A stretch of 64,000 bases of DNA from Streptococcus sp. X13SY08 (GTDB lineage Bacteria; Bacillota; Bacilli; Lactobacillales; Streptococcaceae): NCBI RefSeq assembly GCF_001182825.2, contig NZ_LFYO02000001.1:38990-102989 (forward strand). The letters run 5' to 3'. The notes under the pieces are model-generated. The model was not told the DNA's origin. It did not search any database and saw nothing but the letters and a program-made list of their open reading frames with translations. This document shows positions 19,036-29,160 of this stretch, one piece after another. Both the position numbers and the translations under genes were made by a program. Within the stretch, counting starts at the first letter, position 1. Every line of letters begins with the position of its first letter.

Positions 19036-19491
19036 ATGAAAAAGAAGATATATTTTGTTTATATCAGCCTCAGTGGCAATACACAAAGTTTCGTACAGCG
19101 TCTGACTACCTTCCTTCAATTTCAATCGAATCTGGAAATTGAGCAAGTTCATGTCAAGGATTTGGTCAAACAAAATCTCCCCTTCTACGAAGTAGATGCC
19201 CCTTTTGTCAGTTTTTTGCCGACTTATCTGGAAGCAGGTAACGGTATTGATAATGGAGATGTTGAAATTATTACCATGCCACTGTCGGAATTCATTGCTT
19301 ATGGTGACAACGCTTCTAAATGTTTAGGTATTGTTGGCTCGGGTAATCGCAATTTCAATAATCAATATTGCTTAACTGCTAAACAGTATGCTCAACGTTT
19401 CGGCTTCCCAGTTCTCGATAATTTTGAGCTTCGTGGGATGCAAAATGATATCGAACGCGTTGGCAGAAAAATTATGGAATTAATGGAGTAA
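19036..19491 (+). CDS. nrdI: Flavodoxin-like protein NrdI
   Basis: NrdI is a small flavoprotein that supplies oxidant for assembling the dimanganese-tyrosyl cofactor of class Ib ribonucleotide reductase NrdF. The 151-residue protein shows the FMN phosphate loop near the N terminus (YISLSGNTQSF, residues 10-20) and the family stretch GIVGSGNRNFNNQYCLTAKQYA near residue 101. It follows the YitT gene by 38 bp with AAAGGAAG as ribosome-binding site. Here it stands alone, without nrdEF or nrdH, as is common for the extra nrdI copy of streptococci. A strong terminator follows. Confidence 0.92.
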   Translation: MKKKIYFVYISLSGNTQSFVQRLTTFLQFQSNLEIEQVHVKDLVKQNLPFYEVDAPFVSFLPTYLEAGNGIDNGDVEIITMPLSEFIAYGDNASKCLGIVGSGNRNFNNQYCLTAKQYAQRFGFPVLDNFELRGMQNDIERVGRKIMELME

Positions 19492-19496
19492 TGAAA

Positions 19497-19518
19497 AAAC
19501 GCCCACGGGCGTTTTTTT
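19497..19518 (+). terminator. Terminator after nrdI
   Basis: AAACGCCC (19497-19504) and GGGCGTTT (19507-19514) form a perfect stem, followed by T to 19518. Confidence 0.85.
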
Positions 19519-19735
19519 AAGTTTAATTCTTTTAAGGGGTCTAAGAGCCTAGTTAAACTAAATTTTTAAGTGAAATAAATTGCCTAGCTCTGTGAAAACA
19601 AGTAGGTATAAAATTCTATGAGAAGTAACTGCCGCTGGTTACAACTGTTCACTGGCGAGTTATAAGTACGAGCCCGGAGGGAACCTAAGAAAGGTATCAA
19701 TCGAGCTCCTTGTTTCTTAGTCTAGCCTTTTCACT
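19519..19735. other. Intergenic stretch between nrdI and the pullulanase remnant
   Basis: Nothing coding is recognised. It holds short inverted repeats: GTAAC/GTTAC near 19627-19643 and CTAAGAAA/TTTCTTAG (19686-19720). The latter lies just past the pulA remnant on the minus strand and might end that transcript, but it has no clear T-run. Confidence 0.4.
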
Positions 19736-20997
19736 TTATCTATTCGTCAAAATCGCTATACTTTGACCTGCAATAACAAAGTTATTCACAGACTTATCCA
19801 CAACCGGTGGATAAGTAAATTGAATAGTGGCTTGTAGGTCTTTTTGACACTCAAAATCATTATGAGCAAAATTGATGATAAAATCCGTACTTTCGTTAGC
19901 AGTAGACACTGTATAACGTAAAACATAGTCTGTCAACCAATAGAAGCTACAACTTTGTTCAATCGTACTATAATCCGCTTGGGAAAGGCTAGGATGTGCC
20001 TTTCTAAAGGCAATTAATCCTTGAATAAACTCTACATGTTCTTTGAATTCCAAGGCGCGTTGCCAGTCCATTTGATTGATGTTACCAGACAGGTTATAAC
20101 TATTATCAACTTCATTTTTTGTACGGAAAAATTCTTGCCCACTGTGGATAAATGCCAATCCTTGAGAAATCAAGACCAGCTGTAGACCAAAACTTGCTGC
20201 GCGTTTTTGATCATGAACAGTGATATTTGGATTTTCAATATGGAAATAATCAAAGGCAGTCGCATTATCATGGCACTCAATATAATTGAGTGATTGAGCA
20301 GGATGGAGGAAATGCATGCCACGACTACCAGCTAACAGTTGCTGGATCTTTTCATGAGCTTGTTTTTCCACTAATTTTTTCGGATCCAAAAGGATTCCTT
20401 TTATGGTATCACGATAATCATCGTTAAAGAAGGAAATAGTAGGCATATGGGCTGCATTATACTGATGGGCTAAGTCCTCAAAAGGCAAGCCTGTAGCCAT
20501 TTTCCAGCCTTCTCCGTAAAGATAGACATTTGGATAAAGTGTTGTAAGTTGCTCAGAAATAGTACTCATGGTCTTGATACCAAGGATGCCCATGAGGTCA
20601 AATCGAAATCCATCAAAGCCATAAAGAGACACCCATTGACGAACGGATTGCTGGATGTAGCGACTAACCATAGGACGTTCGCTTGCAACGTCATTGCCAT
20701 TATAAGTATAGAGTTGATCGAAAATAGCAGAGCGGACAATCTCTCCATAGACTAATTCTGTACGATTGCGATCTTGGTCGTAGACTGTATAGTCAGTTTC
20801 CAAGTTAAGTGGATGGAGACAGGTTAGCAGAAAAGTTGTTAACTCTCGCTTTACAGTTGTTTGTGGATAAATAATTCATGAGTAGCTGAGCCAGATTCCA
20901 GACAGAACTGCATATGGTCGGAGACAAAACGCGTTTCCATTTCTAATCGGATAGTGGCTAAATCGTCTAAATAAGCGTGAAATGAACGTAAGGCCAT
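19736..20997 (-). pseudogene. pulA: Type I pullulanase remnant
   Basis: Pullulanase cleaves alpha-1,6 branches of glycogen and limit dextrins. The start (ATG at 20997, after AAAGGAAAGTC, reading MALRSFHAYLDDLATIR) is followed by about 35 codons and a stop. After further lesions the frame reopens at about 20803 with ETDYTVYDQDRN, runs to DQLYTYNG and then jumps directly to NDVASERPMVSRYI. The CBM48 and first half of the barrel, some 200 or more codons, are missing in between. The second half keeps the nucleophile region (YGFDGFRFDLMGI), the acid/base region (LYGEGW) and YIECHDNAT. It follows malR by 29 bp and would be the last gene of the mal operon. Non-functional as written. Confidence 0.8.
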
Positions 20998-21026
20998 GAG
21001 CCAAGACTTTCCTTTCTATTCGTAGT

Positions 21027-22010
21027 TTATAATTCGATAATGGTATGAGGAATGACACGACGGTAGCAGACTTGCTTCCCTTCTTTGGTATCATTGATGA
21101 TTTGAAGCAAAGTATTAAAGGATACGCGTCCCAGTTTAGTAGCGTTGATGTCTACGTAGGCGGTAATGTCAATTTTGGGCATCACCGAATCAAAAGAGAT
21201 AATCGGTAAATCAAGACCGGTTTCCTTGAGATAGCTAAGCACACCTTCTGCGACGATAGTGTCGGTTGTGATGATAGCATCAAGCGGTTGCTTGGTCAAT
21301 TTCTTCATGACTTTATAGGAATTATCTTCCAAAAGGAAACCAGAAGAGAATTTGACTTTGGCCTCATCAAGCTCCATATGATGGGCTTTGAGTGCATTTT
21401 TGTATCCCTCATACCGGTCTTGCGACACGACCAATTCCTTATTACCTGCGACAAATCCAATATTTTTATAGCCTTTATTGATGAAATAGCTAGTCGCTTC
21501 AAAGCAGGCTTGGATATTATCGTTGTCGACGAGAGAAACAAAAGGCGACGAGGCTTTCCCCAAAATCAAGAAGGGGAAGTTATGCTGGATAGCCAGTTGT
21601 ACCAAAGGATCTTCAGGCATAGAATAGAGAAAAATTAGTCCGTCTACACGTCGGCCATAGACCATCTGCGAGATAGCTTCCATTCGCTGTTTTTCGTTCT
21701 TTCCTGTGCTGATTTGAATGGCATAACCATTATCAGCAGCCACTTGAGAAATCCCTCTCAGAGCTTGTGGAAAGAAGGGGTTTTGATAGAAGAAGTCAGA
21801 ATCTTCGGGGAGAACGAGGCCGATGACCTGAGTATAGCTGCTGACTAGACTTCTAGCATTGAGATTGGGGTGGTAATTGAGTTCCTGCATAGCTTGACGT
21901 ACTGTTTCCTTAGTCTGTTGGCTAATGGAGGAGCTGTTTTGGATGACACGTGTAACCGTTGAGGGAGAAACCCCTGCCCTCTTGGCAACGTCTTTGATAG
22001 TTGTTCGCAT
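21027..22010 (-). CDS. malR: Maltose operon repressor MalR (LacI family)
   Basis: MalR is a LacI/GalR-family repressor that in streptococci binds operators before malX and malQ and is released by maltose or maltotriose. The protein has 327 residues. The helix-turn-helix is at the N terminus (TIKDVAKRAGVSPSTVTRVI, residues 4-23) with the hinge helix near NARSLVS. The periplasmic-binding-protein-like effector domain follows, ending with the typical VIPHTIIEL. The ATG follows GGAGGTTTTT. It lies ten bases after malA on the same strand, in the order malC-malD-malA-malR known from pneumococcus. Candidate operators are at 30474-30487 and 30656-30667. It appears intact. Confidence 0.93.
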   Translation of the reverse strand: MRTTIKDVAKRAGVSPSTVTRVIQNSSSISQQTKETVRQAMQELNYHPNLNARSLVSSYTQVIGLVLPEDSDFFYQNPFFPQALRGISQVAADNGYAIQISTGKNEKQRMEAISQMVYGRRVDGLIFLYSMPEDPLVQLAIQHNFPFLILGKASSPFVSLVDNDNIQACFEATSYFINKGYKNIGFVAGNKELVVSQDRYEGYKNALKAHHMELDEAKVKFSSGFLLEDNSYKVMKKLTKQPLDAIITTDTIVAEGVLSYLKETGLDLPIISFDSVMPKIDITAYVDINATKLGRVSFNTLLQIINDTKEGKQVCYRRVIPHTIIEL

Positions 22011-22019
22011 AAAAACCTC

Positions 22020-22802
22020 CTATTGAATCTCAGGATCCCGGAATTTGGTCTTGAAGAAAACCCAAATCATGATGAGAACAAAGAGCATATTTTGAATAGT
22101 GATGACACTCGGGATGGGCTGTCCCAATAGCCCAATTAGAGCAGCTAAAATAGTTGGTAGACCGAGGCAATTGAGGCTGAAATTGACGCACTCTTTGAAG
22201 GTTTGAAAATCGAAAAAATTCGATTTTTTAGTCAGATAAAGAATGCCACTTGCGTCTAGTAACAGAATGATAAAATTCGCCGCTAAAATCAGTCCAGACA
22301 CACTCATTAAGAGCAGGCTAGTTGTCAAACGATTTTCTTGGAACCAAGCGCGTGAGAGTGCTTGCGTCAAAGAGTCGCGATTTTGAAAGTCTTTTGTTTT
22401 CAAATGCTGATAAGAAATTTCCGCCACCGTTTGCATGTTCTTTCGGATAATCACCTGCTGTGCTGTCAACTGATACGAAAATCCTGTCACATCCTGTGTG
22501 TCATCTCCAAAATAGACTTGGTCATGGTTAGGTCCTGTATAGGTAAGAGTATTATCCGTAATGACCGCAGTCTTCAAATCGTTCATGACGTCATTGGTTA
22601 GAGGGCTGTAGACCCCTTCGAGGATCGTATCAAGCGGATAAGTGCCTAAGCGAGCGATCTGAAAAGCACTAGGTAATATCAAAACTGAAATCAAGAATAG
22701 AGTGGTCAGGATGCGCTGCCAGAAATTAAGAGCCTTCCGCTCTGAAAATATGCGTCTAGGTGTGACGATACTCGAAAAATAAGAAATAGGATATGGGAGC
22801 AT
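22020..22802 (-). CDS. malA: Maltodextrin utilisation membrane protein MalA (DUF1189)
   Basis: MalA is a DUF1189 membrane protein found in streptococcal mal operons; its role in maltodextrin use is not defined. I take the ATG at 22802 (MLPYPISYFSSIVTPRRIF, 260 residues), preceded by GAAAGGACCAAG, over an upstream TTG in frame. One hydrophobic span follows the N terminus (LTTLFLISVLILPSAF), then an extracellular region of about 130 residues, then three or four spans in the C-terminal third (LLLMSVSGLILAANFIILL onward). It ends ten bases before malR. The long spacer and hairpin separating it from malD suggest reduced or separate expression. Confidence 0.8.
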   Translation of the reverse strand: MLPYPISYFSSIVTPRRIFSERKALNFWQRILTTLFLISVLILPSAFQIARLGTYPLDTILEGVYSPLTNDVMNDLKTAVITDNTLTYTGPNHDQVYFGDDTQDVTGFSYQLTAQQVIIRKNMQTVAEISYQHLKTKDFQNRDSLTQALSRAWFQENRLTTSLLLMSVSGLILAANFIILLLDASGILYLTKKSNFFDFQTFKECVNFSLNCLGLPTILAALIGLLGQPIPSVITIQNMLFVLIMIWVFFKTKFRDPEIQ

Positions 22803-23171
22803 ATCTTGGTCCTTTCTGCTAAATAATGAAAAATAAAAGTGGGACAAGTCATCTTGTCACCACTCATACCTGTCTTTGGTAACTTACCTAGACTACTATA
22901 ATTGCTTTGGGTTGTCAAATAAGCTTAGGTGTGTTGGGAGTAAGTTTTTTTGGGGGGAAGGCTTCAATATTTTTGAAGCATCATTTTCCTCCTAAAATTT
23001 CTCCCTAGATTATATGGTTTAGAAATCTTGCTTATAACCTGCTTCTATTTCCAACTCAAAGCACTTCATATAGAATTTTGATATTAAAGGTTTCTGACTT
23101 ACAGAACCCTTGCTATACAAGCTCCCATCTCCAACTTAGGACTCCGACAAAAGTCGGCTCCTATTTCCCGC
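22803..23171. other. Spacer between malD and malA
   Basis: This 370-bp gap interrupts an otherwise tight operon. No gene is seen. It contains short hairpins (GCTTCAA/TTGAAGC near 22963-22981 and CCGAC/GTCGG near 23146-23158). Low-complexity C- and T-rich text on the plus strand might mark a decayed gene, but nothing is recognisable. Confidence 0.45.
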
Positions 23172-23198
23172 CTGATACAGTCTCCCAGACTGTATCAG
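23172..23198 (-). terminator. Perfect 12-bp hairpin spanning the malD stop codon
   Basis: CTGATACAGTCT and AGACTGTATCAG flank a three-base loop, and the minus-strand stop TGA of malD lies inside one arm. No T-run follows on the minus strand, so it is more likely an mRNA-stabilising or attenuating element than a full terminator. Confidence 0.55.
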
Positions 23199-24052
23199 CC
23201 TTTCGTACCACCGTTTGTGAGGCCAGATACGAAGTTCTTTTGTAAGAAGAAGAAGAGGGTAGAGATCGGGATAGCAATGAGGATAGCCCCTGCTGCGAAG
23301 AGAGTAACCTTTTGGTTTTTAGCGTCAGAAATGAATGTTTGGAGTCCCACAGCTACTGTGTAATGTTCTGTTGAGCGTAGGAGGAATTTAGCCAACATGA
23401 AGTCACCAAATGGTCCCATGAAAGCCCAGAGAGCTTGCACAGCAATCATTGGTTTGACGAGGGGCAATACGATTTGCCACAAGATGCGCAAGTGACCCGC
23501 TCTGTCCAATTTAGCAGATTCGTCTAAGTCGTAAGGTACAGTATCAAAGTAACCTTTCATGAGCCAAGCATTCATTGGAATACCACCGCCCACATAGATA
23601 AGAATCAAGAACCAATATTGGTTAAGGGCATTGAAGAGCCAAGCCATAACGAAGTAGGCAGTCAAGGCTGCCATAGTTGGCACCATTTGAACAACGAGGA
23701 AGAAGAGCAAACTTTTCTTCTTGCCGACAAAGTTGTAACGGCTATAAGCGTAACCTGTGAGCGTGATAACTGTTACCTGAATTAACATAGTCCAGAAGGC
23801 AACAATCAAGGTATTCATATACCAGTGACCGTACAGAGTATCATTAAAGAGACGATCGAAGTTATTTAGTGTCCACACACCGTCCAATTTAAAAGTAAAG
23901 GCAGTAGTGTTTCCTGGACGAAAGGCAGAGCTAACCGTCACCAAAATTGGGAAGAGGATAATGATTGCAATGAGGATCAGATAAGCATAGGTGAAAAATT
24001 GAGTTAAAAATCGTTTTCTTTTTAGAGAACTTGTTCGAGTTTTACTAGCCAT
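23195..24052 (-). CDS. malD: Maltodextrin ABC transporter permease MalD
   Basis: MalD is one membrane subunit of the maltodextrin importer, equivalent to MalG. It has 285 residues and six predicted spans, the first at about residues 15-40 ([19 protein letters not shown]). The EAA loop that docks the ATPase is [23 protein letters not shown] in part, with the conserved D/E-x-A-x-x-D-x-A-G pattern; the second glycine-rich element is typical. The start is adjacent to the malC stop. The ATPase (MsmK or MalK type) is not in the window, as expected, since streptococci share one ATPase encoded elsewhere. It appears intact. Confidence 0.93.
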   Translation of the reverse strand: MASKTRTSSLKRKRFLTQFFTYAYLILIAIIILFPILVTVSSAFRPGNTTAFTFKLDGVWTLNNFDRLFNDTLYGHWYMNTLIVAFWTMLIQVTVITLTGYAYSRYNFVGKKKSLLFFLVVQMVPTMAALTAYFVMAWLFNALNQYWFLILIYVGGGIPMNAWLMKGYFDTVPYDLDESAKLDRAGHLRILWQIVLPLVKPMIAVQALWAFMGPFGDFMLAKFLLRSTEHYTVAVGLQTFISDAKNQKVTLFAAGAILIAIPISTLFFFLQKNFVSGLTNGGTKG

Positions 24053-25196
24053 TTATCTGTCCTCCATGTTAAATGCGTTGAATTTCTTAAAGGTAATCAA
24101 TGAAACAGTGATGACGATGAGTGAGATAATCAAGGTCACGGCTGATGCCGTTGAGAACTGAGGAGATGTTTGAGTGGTCAATTTGTAAATCCATGAAATC
24201 AGGATATCCGTTGAACCAGCTCCACCACCGATACTACCAGGTCCACCATTGTTGAAGAGGTAGATGATAGAGAAGTTGTTAAAGTTAAATGTGTATTGTG
24301 AAATAAAGGTTGGTGCAGCTACGGCCATAATCATTGGAAGAGTAATTTTCCAGCTTCCATGGCACGATTCCAAAGTCCACGAATGGCAAGAATTTTTCAA
24401 TAAATGGAAGAACTTGCACGTTCATAGCACCGATTGAGTCGTTGAAGAAGTTACCAAAACTCATGATGGAAATGAAGGCTGGAACTGCCCAAGGAAGTAG
24501 GAAGATTACGCCAAATACACGTTTGAACTTGATGAATTTTTGGTTGGCAATAATAGCTGTTGCCACACCAATAACGATTTGCAAGGTGGAGGCTGCTAAG
24601 GTCCAAATAAACGTCCAAGTCAAAACAGCCGTAAAAGCACTACGGAAAGTGCTGAGTTGAACGATGTTCAAGAAGTTTTTAAAACCAACCCAGTCAAGCA
24701 AACGTTGAGGTGGGATATGTCTAAAGTCATAGTTAGTAAAGGCGATAAAGAGCGTTACTATTACCGGAAAGATAATAGTAAACGCCATCGCCAAGTAAGC
24801 TGGAATTGTCAAAAGGTAAGGGCAACCATTTTCGTAGAGGCCTTGGAAAGTTTCCTTAGCTGTCATTGGTACCTTAAACCCTTGGTTGATGAGCTGAGCT
24901 GCTTTCTTAGCGTCTATCATGCAGATGATATGAATCATAATCATGACTGCAAAGATAACGAGCTGCATTGAACCTTTAATCAAAAGGAAAAGAGAGTGGT
25001 CTTGAACGGGGGTTGAACCAAGGGTAATCAAGCCATCGATAGCTGGAATCCCAAACGTTACAATCTCAATCACTTCAAGGATGAATACCCCAAGAAGCAT
25101 GAGACCTTTAGATTTTTGTTTGTTATACAATTGTCCCAGTCCCAAAACAAGGGATAGCCACATGGCGAGCTGAGGATTTTGTTTTTTAGTATTCAT
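24053..25196 (-). pseudogene. malC: Maltodextrin ABC transporter permease MalC, internal deletion
   Basis: MalC, the MalF-like permease, pairs with MalD. The N-terminal 280 residues are good: a short cytoplasmic start, early span pair, and the long YENGCPYLLTIPAYLAMAF region. After DFGIVPW (junction near 24355) the frame shifts and ITLPMIMAVAAPTFISQYTF resumes in another frame. About 50 codons are missing, roughly 155 nt, including the EAA loop with the GELYEAAKIDGA motif of the family. Without that loop the transporter could not couple to its ATPase. The length class differs from the 64-nt losses. The C terminus ends just before malD. Confidence 0.88.
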
Positions 25197-25222
25197 CGTG
25201 TCTCCTTTCCGAAACGATGTGT

Positions 25223-27327
25223 TTATTCTTTTAATGTAATTGTGCTAGCTTGGTCACCAGTCTTGAAGTTGTTGTAATCACTCTTCCAAAGAACCTTACC
25301 ATTTTGATCCTTCTTAACGAATTGATATTGAATGTCTGTATTGACTGGAAGACTAACATCATAGAACCAGTTCGGATATTCAGCTATTGTAGAAGTCTTA
25401 TTGAATAGTGGGCCGATAGCTTTGTTTTCATCTCCTCCACCTAATTCAGGAACATTACCTAGTAAGTAAAGTTGATCTCCCCAAGCAGTTGAGAAGTTAT
25501 TGATTTTCAACCGAACAGGAATTTGTTTGTTAACACTTCAAAGTTAGCATATGCATTGCTTTGTGAGCCTGCACTAGTTGTTAATGAAACACTGTATGAA
25601 CCGGCTGCGAGCTCAGGAACTCTAACCTTGACTAATGTTTGATCCCATTCGAGTACTTCTGCAGCTTTGTCATTAAAGTAGACAGTTCCTGTTTCAGTAC
25701 CAAATCCTTGTCCACTTAGCGTAACGGTATTTCCTGGTAAGCCCATTGAAGTATCAACGTCAGCTAATCCTAGTTCTTGTCCCTTACCTTCATACGTCCA
25801 AACAGTAACTTTTCCAGGTGCTAGTTCGAAATCTTGAACACTTCCAGATTGAGTAACCACTAAGTCAGAACCACCTAACAAGCCTCCTAATTTGTCGGCA
25901 TGTGTTCCAGCAGGCATAGCTGTTTGCGCATTGGTAACTTGGTATGAACGAGATTGATTTTTGTTTAATGCAATCAAAGCGACATGGTCTCCGAATTTTC
26001 TTTCAAAGACAAGTACATCTTGGTTTACCCAGCGTTGTTGTGTATCGCCATAAGCTAGTCCTTGATTAATCTTTCTCAATGGTGCTAGTTTACTGATTAC
26101 TTGGTAGGCAACTGAGTTTTGATCAAAGCTAGTCATGTCTCCACGGTTTTCAGGGTCATCTGCACCTTGAGCGTATTGCTCACTACCATAGTAGAGATTT
26201 GGAACACCTCTTGAAGTTAATAAGAGTGTGTAAGCCTGATGAACCGCTGTTTTGTTTCCATTTACAATTGTTGAAAAACGTTTCATGTCATGGTTATCAA
26301 TGAACGTTACTTGATCCGTTACTTCTTCGTAATCTGCTTCCGTAGCTTTCATAACATTATAAAAATCACCCATTGAAGCAGAAAGATTAGTGTAGAGTTT
26401 ACGCACAGCATTTGCGAAACGGAAGTCGAGTAGACTCATGCCACTATTATTTGTAAAATGGGCCATGTCGCGATCATTGCCAACTCCTCCAACGAACCAT
26501 TCTCCAAATGCAAAGACATTGTGTTTTTCGTAAATACTACTCAACCAGTTCTTTTGCCAGCCGAGAGACATATGCTTGACAGCATCTACCCGAATACCAT
26601 CCACTCCCATATCTAGCCATAGCTGGATAGCATCCTTCATATAAGTATCTACTGTTGGATTTACATTGTTTAAGTCAGCAAGACCATATAGACTATGGTA
26701 AATTCCATCTTCTAAATCAGGTTTTTGTGACCAAGACTCGTGATTGAAGAGGTTTTGAGTATCACCGGTGAATTTCCCTACTAGCTGGGCGTCTCGATAA
26801 AGGGCGCCATCTTCTGGGAAAGTGTAGCCACTATATTCGGCAGTAGAGGTATGGTTTGGTGCAAAGTCAATGACAATCTTAATATTATTTGCATGCGCTA
26901 CGGAAATTAATTCTTTGAAATCCTCCATTGTACCGAAATGTTTATTGGTACGGAAGAAATCTCTTGCCCAGTAACCATGGTAAGCGGCACTATTTGAAGA
27001 TGGGTCAATTGATTCGATGTTTTCGACCGGAGAAGAGATCCAAATAGCGGAGATACCCATTTTAGTCAGGTAACCATCTTGAATTTTGGATATGATTCCT
27101 TTCCAGTCTCCTCCGTGATACTTACGAGGGTTGCTTTTATCGAATAATTCACCTTGAGCATTATTTGTAGCGTCACCGTCAGAGAATCTATCTGTGACGA
27201 TCTGATAAATAGAATCTGTTGAAAAATCAGCTTTGTTTTGTACTGAGTTGGCTTCGTCTGCTTGTACAGTTTGGAATAAAGTGGATAATGCAATTGTCGC
27301 TAGGGTAGGGATAATATATTTTTTCAT
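25223..27327 (-). pseudogene. Cyclomaltodextrin glucanotransferase-like secreted amylase (GH13) with starch-binding domain, one frameshift
   Basis: This is a CGTase-type GH13 enzyme that cleaves starch and can form cyclodextrins. A signal peptide (MKKYIIPTLATIALSTLFQTVQA) precedes the catalytic part. CGTase-like stretches are YHGYWARDFFRTNKHFGTM and the active-site regions GIRVDAVKHM (nucleophile Asp), FGEWF (acid/base Glu) and FIDNHDM (Asp). An IPT/TIG domain (about residues 515-600) and a CBM20 starch-binding domain follow. The frame breaks before CBM20 near 25520; one extra A in AACAAATTCC gives NKIPVRLKINNF and restores the domain. As written the catalytic part (606 residues) is complete and only the starch-binding domain is lost. 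S. pyogenes AmyA is a comparable enzyme. Confidence 0.85.
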
Positions 27328-27340
27328 ATTTGCTTTCTCC

Positions 27341-29038
27341 TTATAGAGCTGAGATGTGTATTAAGAAACCATTTGCTTTTAATACACTGTTAGAAAATCC
27401 ATTTTGTATGACTACGTTATCAGCATGGACGCACCCTCTTTTCCCATTATTTATGAGCAATTCTAAAGTTAGCTGCCCGAAAGTACGTTTTAATGAGAGG
27501 AGGTCATCCGTAGCGCTGATGTTAATGGATCCTTTTTGGGTTACAGGCTCTTGCTTGAGTTTGATGATGGATTTCATTTTTTCAAGCAATTCTATATCCC
27601 AATGTTCTTTATTCCAATCAAATCCTCTACGACAATCGGGATCATATCCGCCTTCCATTCCAAGCTCTGTACCGTAGTAGAGGCAAGGAATACCGACGAA
27701 GGTAAATAGCAGAGCTGTCGCAGCTAGTAATTTGTCCTTAGAACCTTTAACTTGGGTTAGGAAGCGATGGGTATCGTGTGAATCTAAGAGATTGAGATTC
27801 ATGCGATTTACCGCATCTGTATTGCGCATAAGAATATGGTTAAGACGTTCTGCCATGCCTACGGAAGAGAGGCTCTCAGTTGCAAAATAATCTAAACAGG
27901 CCTTTGTAAAGGCATAGTTCATGATACCATCATATTGGTCACCTTGTAAATACGGATAAGCATCATGCCAGTTTTCACCGATAATGATGAGATTTGGATT
28001 GATGGATTTGACAGTCTTTCTGAATCGACGCCAGAAGTCGTGTGAAACTTCATCGGATACATCTAGTCGCCATCCATCTAGTTTAAATTCTTGTGTCCAA
28101 TAGCTCGTAACCTCTAGTAAATAGTTTTGAACATCCAGATTTGAAGTATTGAGTTTTGGCATGTAAGCGACAGTTGCAAAGGTCTCATAATTTCTTTTTT
28201 CGATGCTTGGCTGGTCACCATCAATCATAAACCAATCAAAATAGGTAGAAGCTCCGCCATTTTTTAAGACATCTTGGAACGGCTCCCATAAATCGCTGGA
28301 GTGATTAAATACTGCATCCATGACAATTCGCATACCGAGCGCGTGGAGTTCATCAACTAGTGCTTTAGAGGAAATCTTAGTACCGAATTGACGGTCAATT
28401 TCATAGTAATCATTGATGTCGTACTTGTGATTGCTGATGGATTTGAAGATAGGGGTCAGGTAAATAGTGTTGACACCCAAACTTTTCAAGTAGCTTAGTT
28501 TTTGACGAATACCGTCTAAATCACCTCCAGCAAAACTTGTTGGCAGAGGTTTGTCTGTCCAGGCCATATTGATATAGCTATCGTCTTTATCTATGTCCCC
28601 ACGGTAAAAACGATCCACAAAGATCTGATAAAAGACCGCGTCGTCTGCCCAATCTACTACTCGATGAACATCAATCGGGTTGATATAAGGCATTTGGAAA
28701 CAATCATAGAATGCAATAGAAAAATCATATTCTTTGCTGAAACCACTTTCGCTATAAAAGAGTGCTTCCTTATCATCTTGGACCTTAAAAATATAGACAA
28801 AGCGTACATCACTTAGCTGCAAACGAGCTTCAAAGTAAGCATGTAGATGGTCTACAAACGCCAAAGTCATAGGGGATTCTTCTTGGCGATCTTGATAGCT
28901 ATATTTATCACCGTAGACCAGTGAGATGGCTAAATCTTTGTCTTCTTTTGCTACCCGCAAACGGATAACGAGCTCCGTGTCGGAAATAGCAAAACAATAT
29001 CTTGAATCTGGAATATGCAAAAATGCAGCTTTGTTCAT
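27341..29038 (-). CDS. Cyclomaltodextrinase/neopullulanase-type GH13 enzyme
   Basis: This intracellular enzyme opens cyclodextrins and trims maltodextrins. With 565 residues and no signal peptide, it has an N-terminal CBM34-like domain (about 1-120) and the GH13 barrel. Subfamily 20 marks are VAYMPKLNTSN (region V) and the active-site segments VMDAVFNHSS, WRLDVSDEV (nucleophile Asp), IIGENWHDA (acid/base Glu) and LLDSHDTHR. It lies between malX and the CGTase-like gene on the same strand, 13 bp before the latter, so both are expressed with the transporter. The pair corresponds to amyB-amyA of S. pyogenes. It appears intact. Confidence 0.9.
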   Translation of the reverse strand: MNKAAFLHIPDSRYCFAISDTELVIRLRVAKEDKDLAISLVYGDKYSYQDRQEESPMTLAFVDHLHAYFEARLQLSDVRFVYIFKVQDDKEALFYSESGFSKEYDFSIAFYDCFQMPYINPIDVHRVVDWADDAVFYQIFVDRFYRGDIDKDDSYINMAWTDKPLPTSFAGGDLDGIRQKLSYLKSLGVNTIYLTPIFKSISNHKYDINDYYEIDRQFGTKISSKALVDELHALGMRIVMDAVFNHSSDLWEPFQDVLKNGGASTYFDWFMIDGDQPSIEKRNYETFATVAYMPKLNTSNLDVQNYLLEVTSYWTQEFKLDGWRLDVSDEVSHDFWRRFRKTVKSINPNLIIIGENWHDAYPYLQGDQYDGIMNYAFTKACLDYFATESLSSVGMAERLNHILMRNTDAVNRMNLNLLDSHDTHRFLTQVKGSKDKLLAATALLFTFVGIPCLYYGTELGMEGGYDPDCRRGFDWNKEHWDIELLEKMKSIIKLKQEPVTQKGSINISATDDLLSLKRTFGQLTLELLINNGKRGCVHADNVVIQNGFSNSVLKANGFLIHISAL

Positions 29039-29113
29039 ATTCGGTTCTTTCTCCTAGTGTATCTGTTTAATCTTTTATCTCTTTACCAAGACATAAAAAC
29101 TTGATAGAGAGAT

Positions 29114-29148
29114 AAAAAGCTGAACAGGAATATCTGAATCAGCTTTTT
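29114..29148 (-). terminator. Terminator-like hairpin between malX and the cyclomaltodextrinase gene
   Basis: AAAAAGCTGA and TCAGCTTTTT form a perfect 10-bp stem with a 15-nt loop; on the minus strand the U-run is the end of the stem. Partial termination here would make malX message more abundant than the downstream genes. Confidence 0.6.
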
Positions 29149-29160
29149 AGGGTAGATGAA

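Noticed and set aside
19516..19536. CiaR box and a csRNA after nrdI
   Set aside because: Two TTTAAG words occur but 15 bp apart, not 11, and no csRNA-like structure follows.
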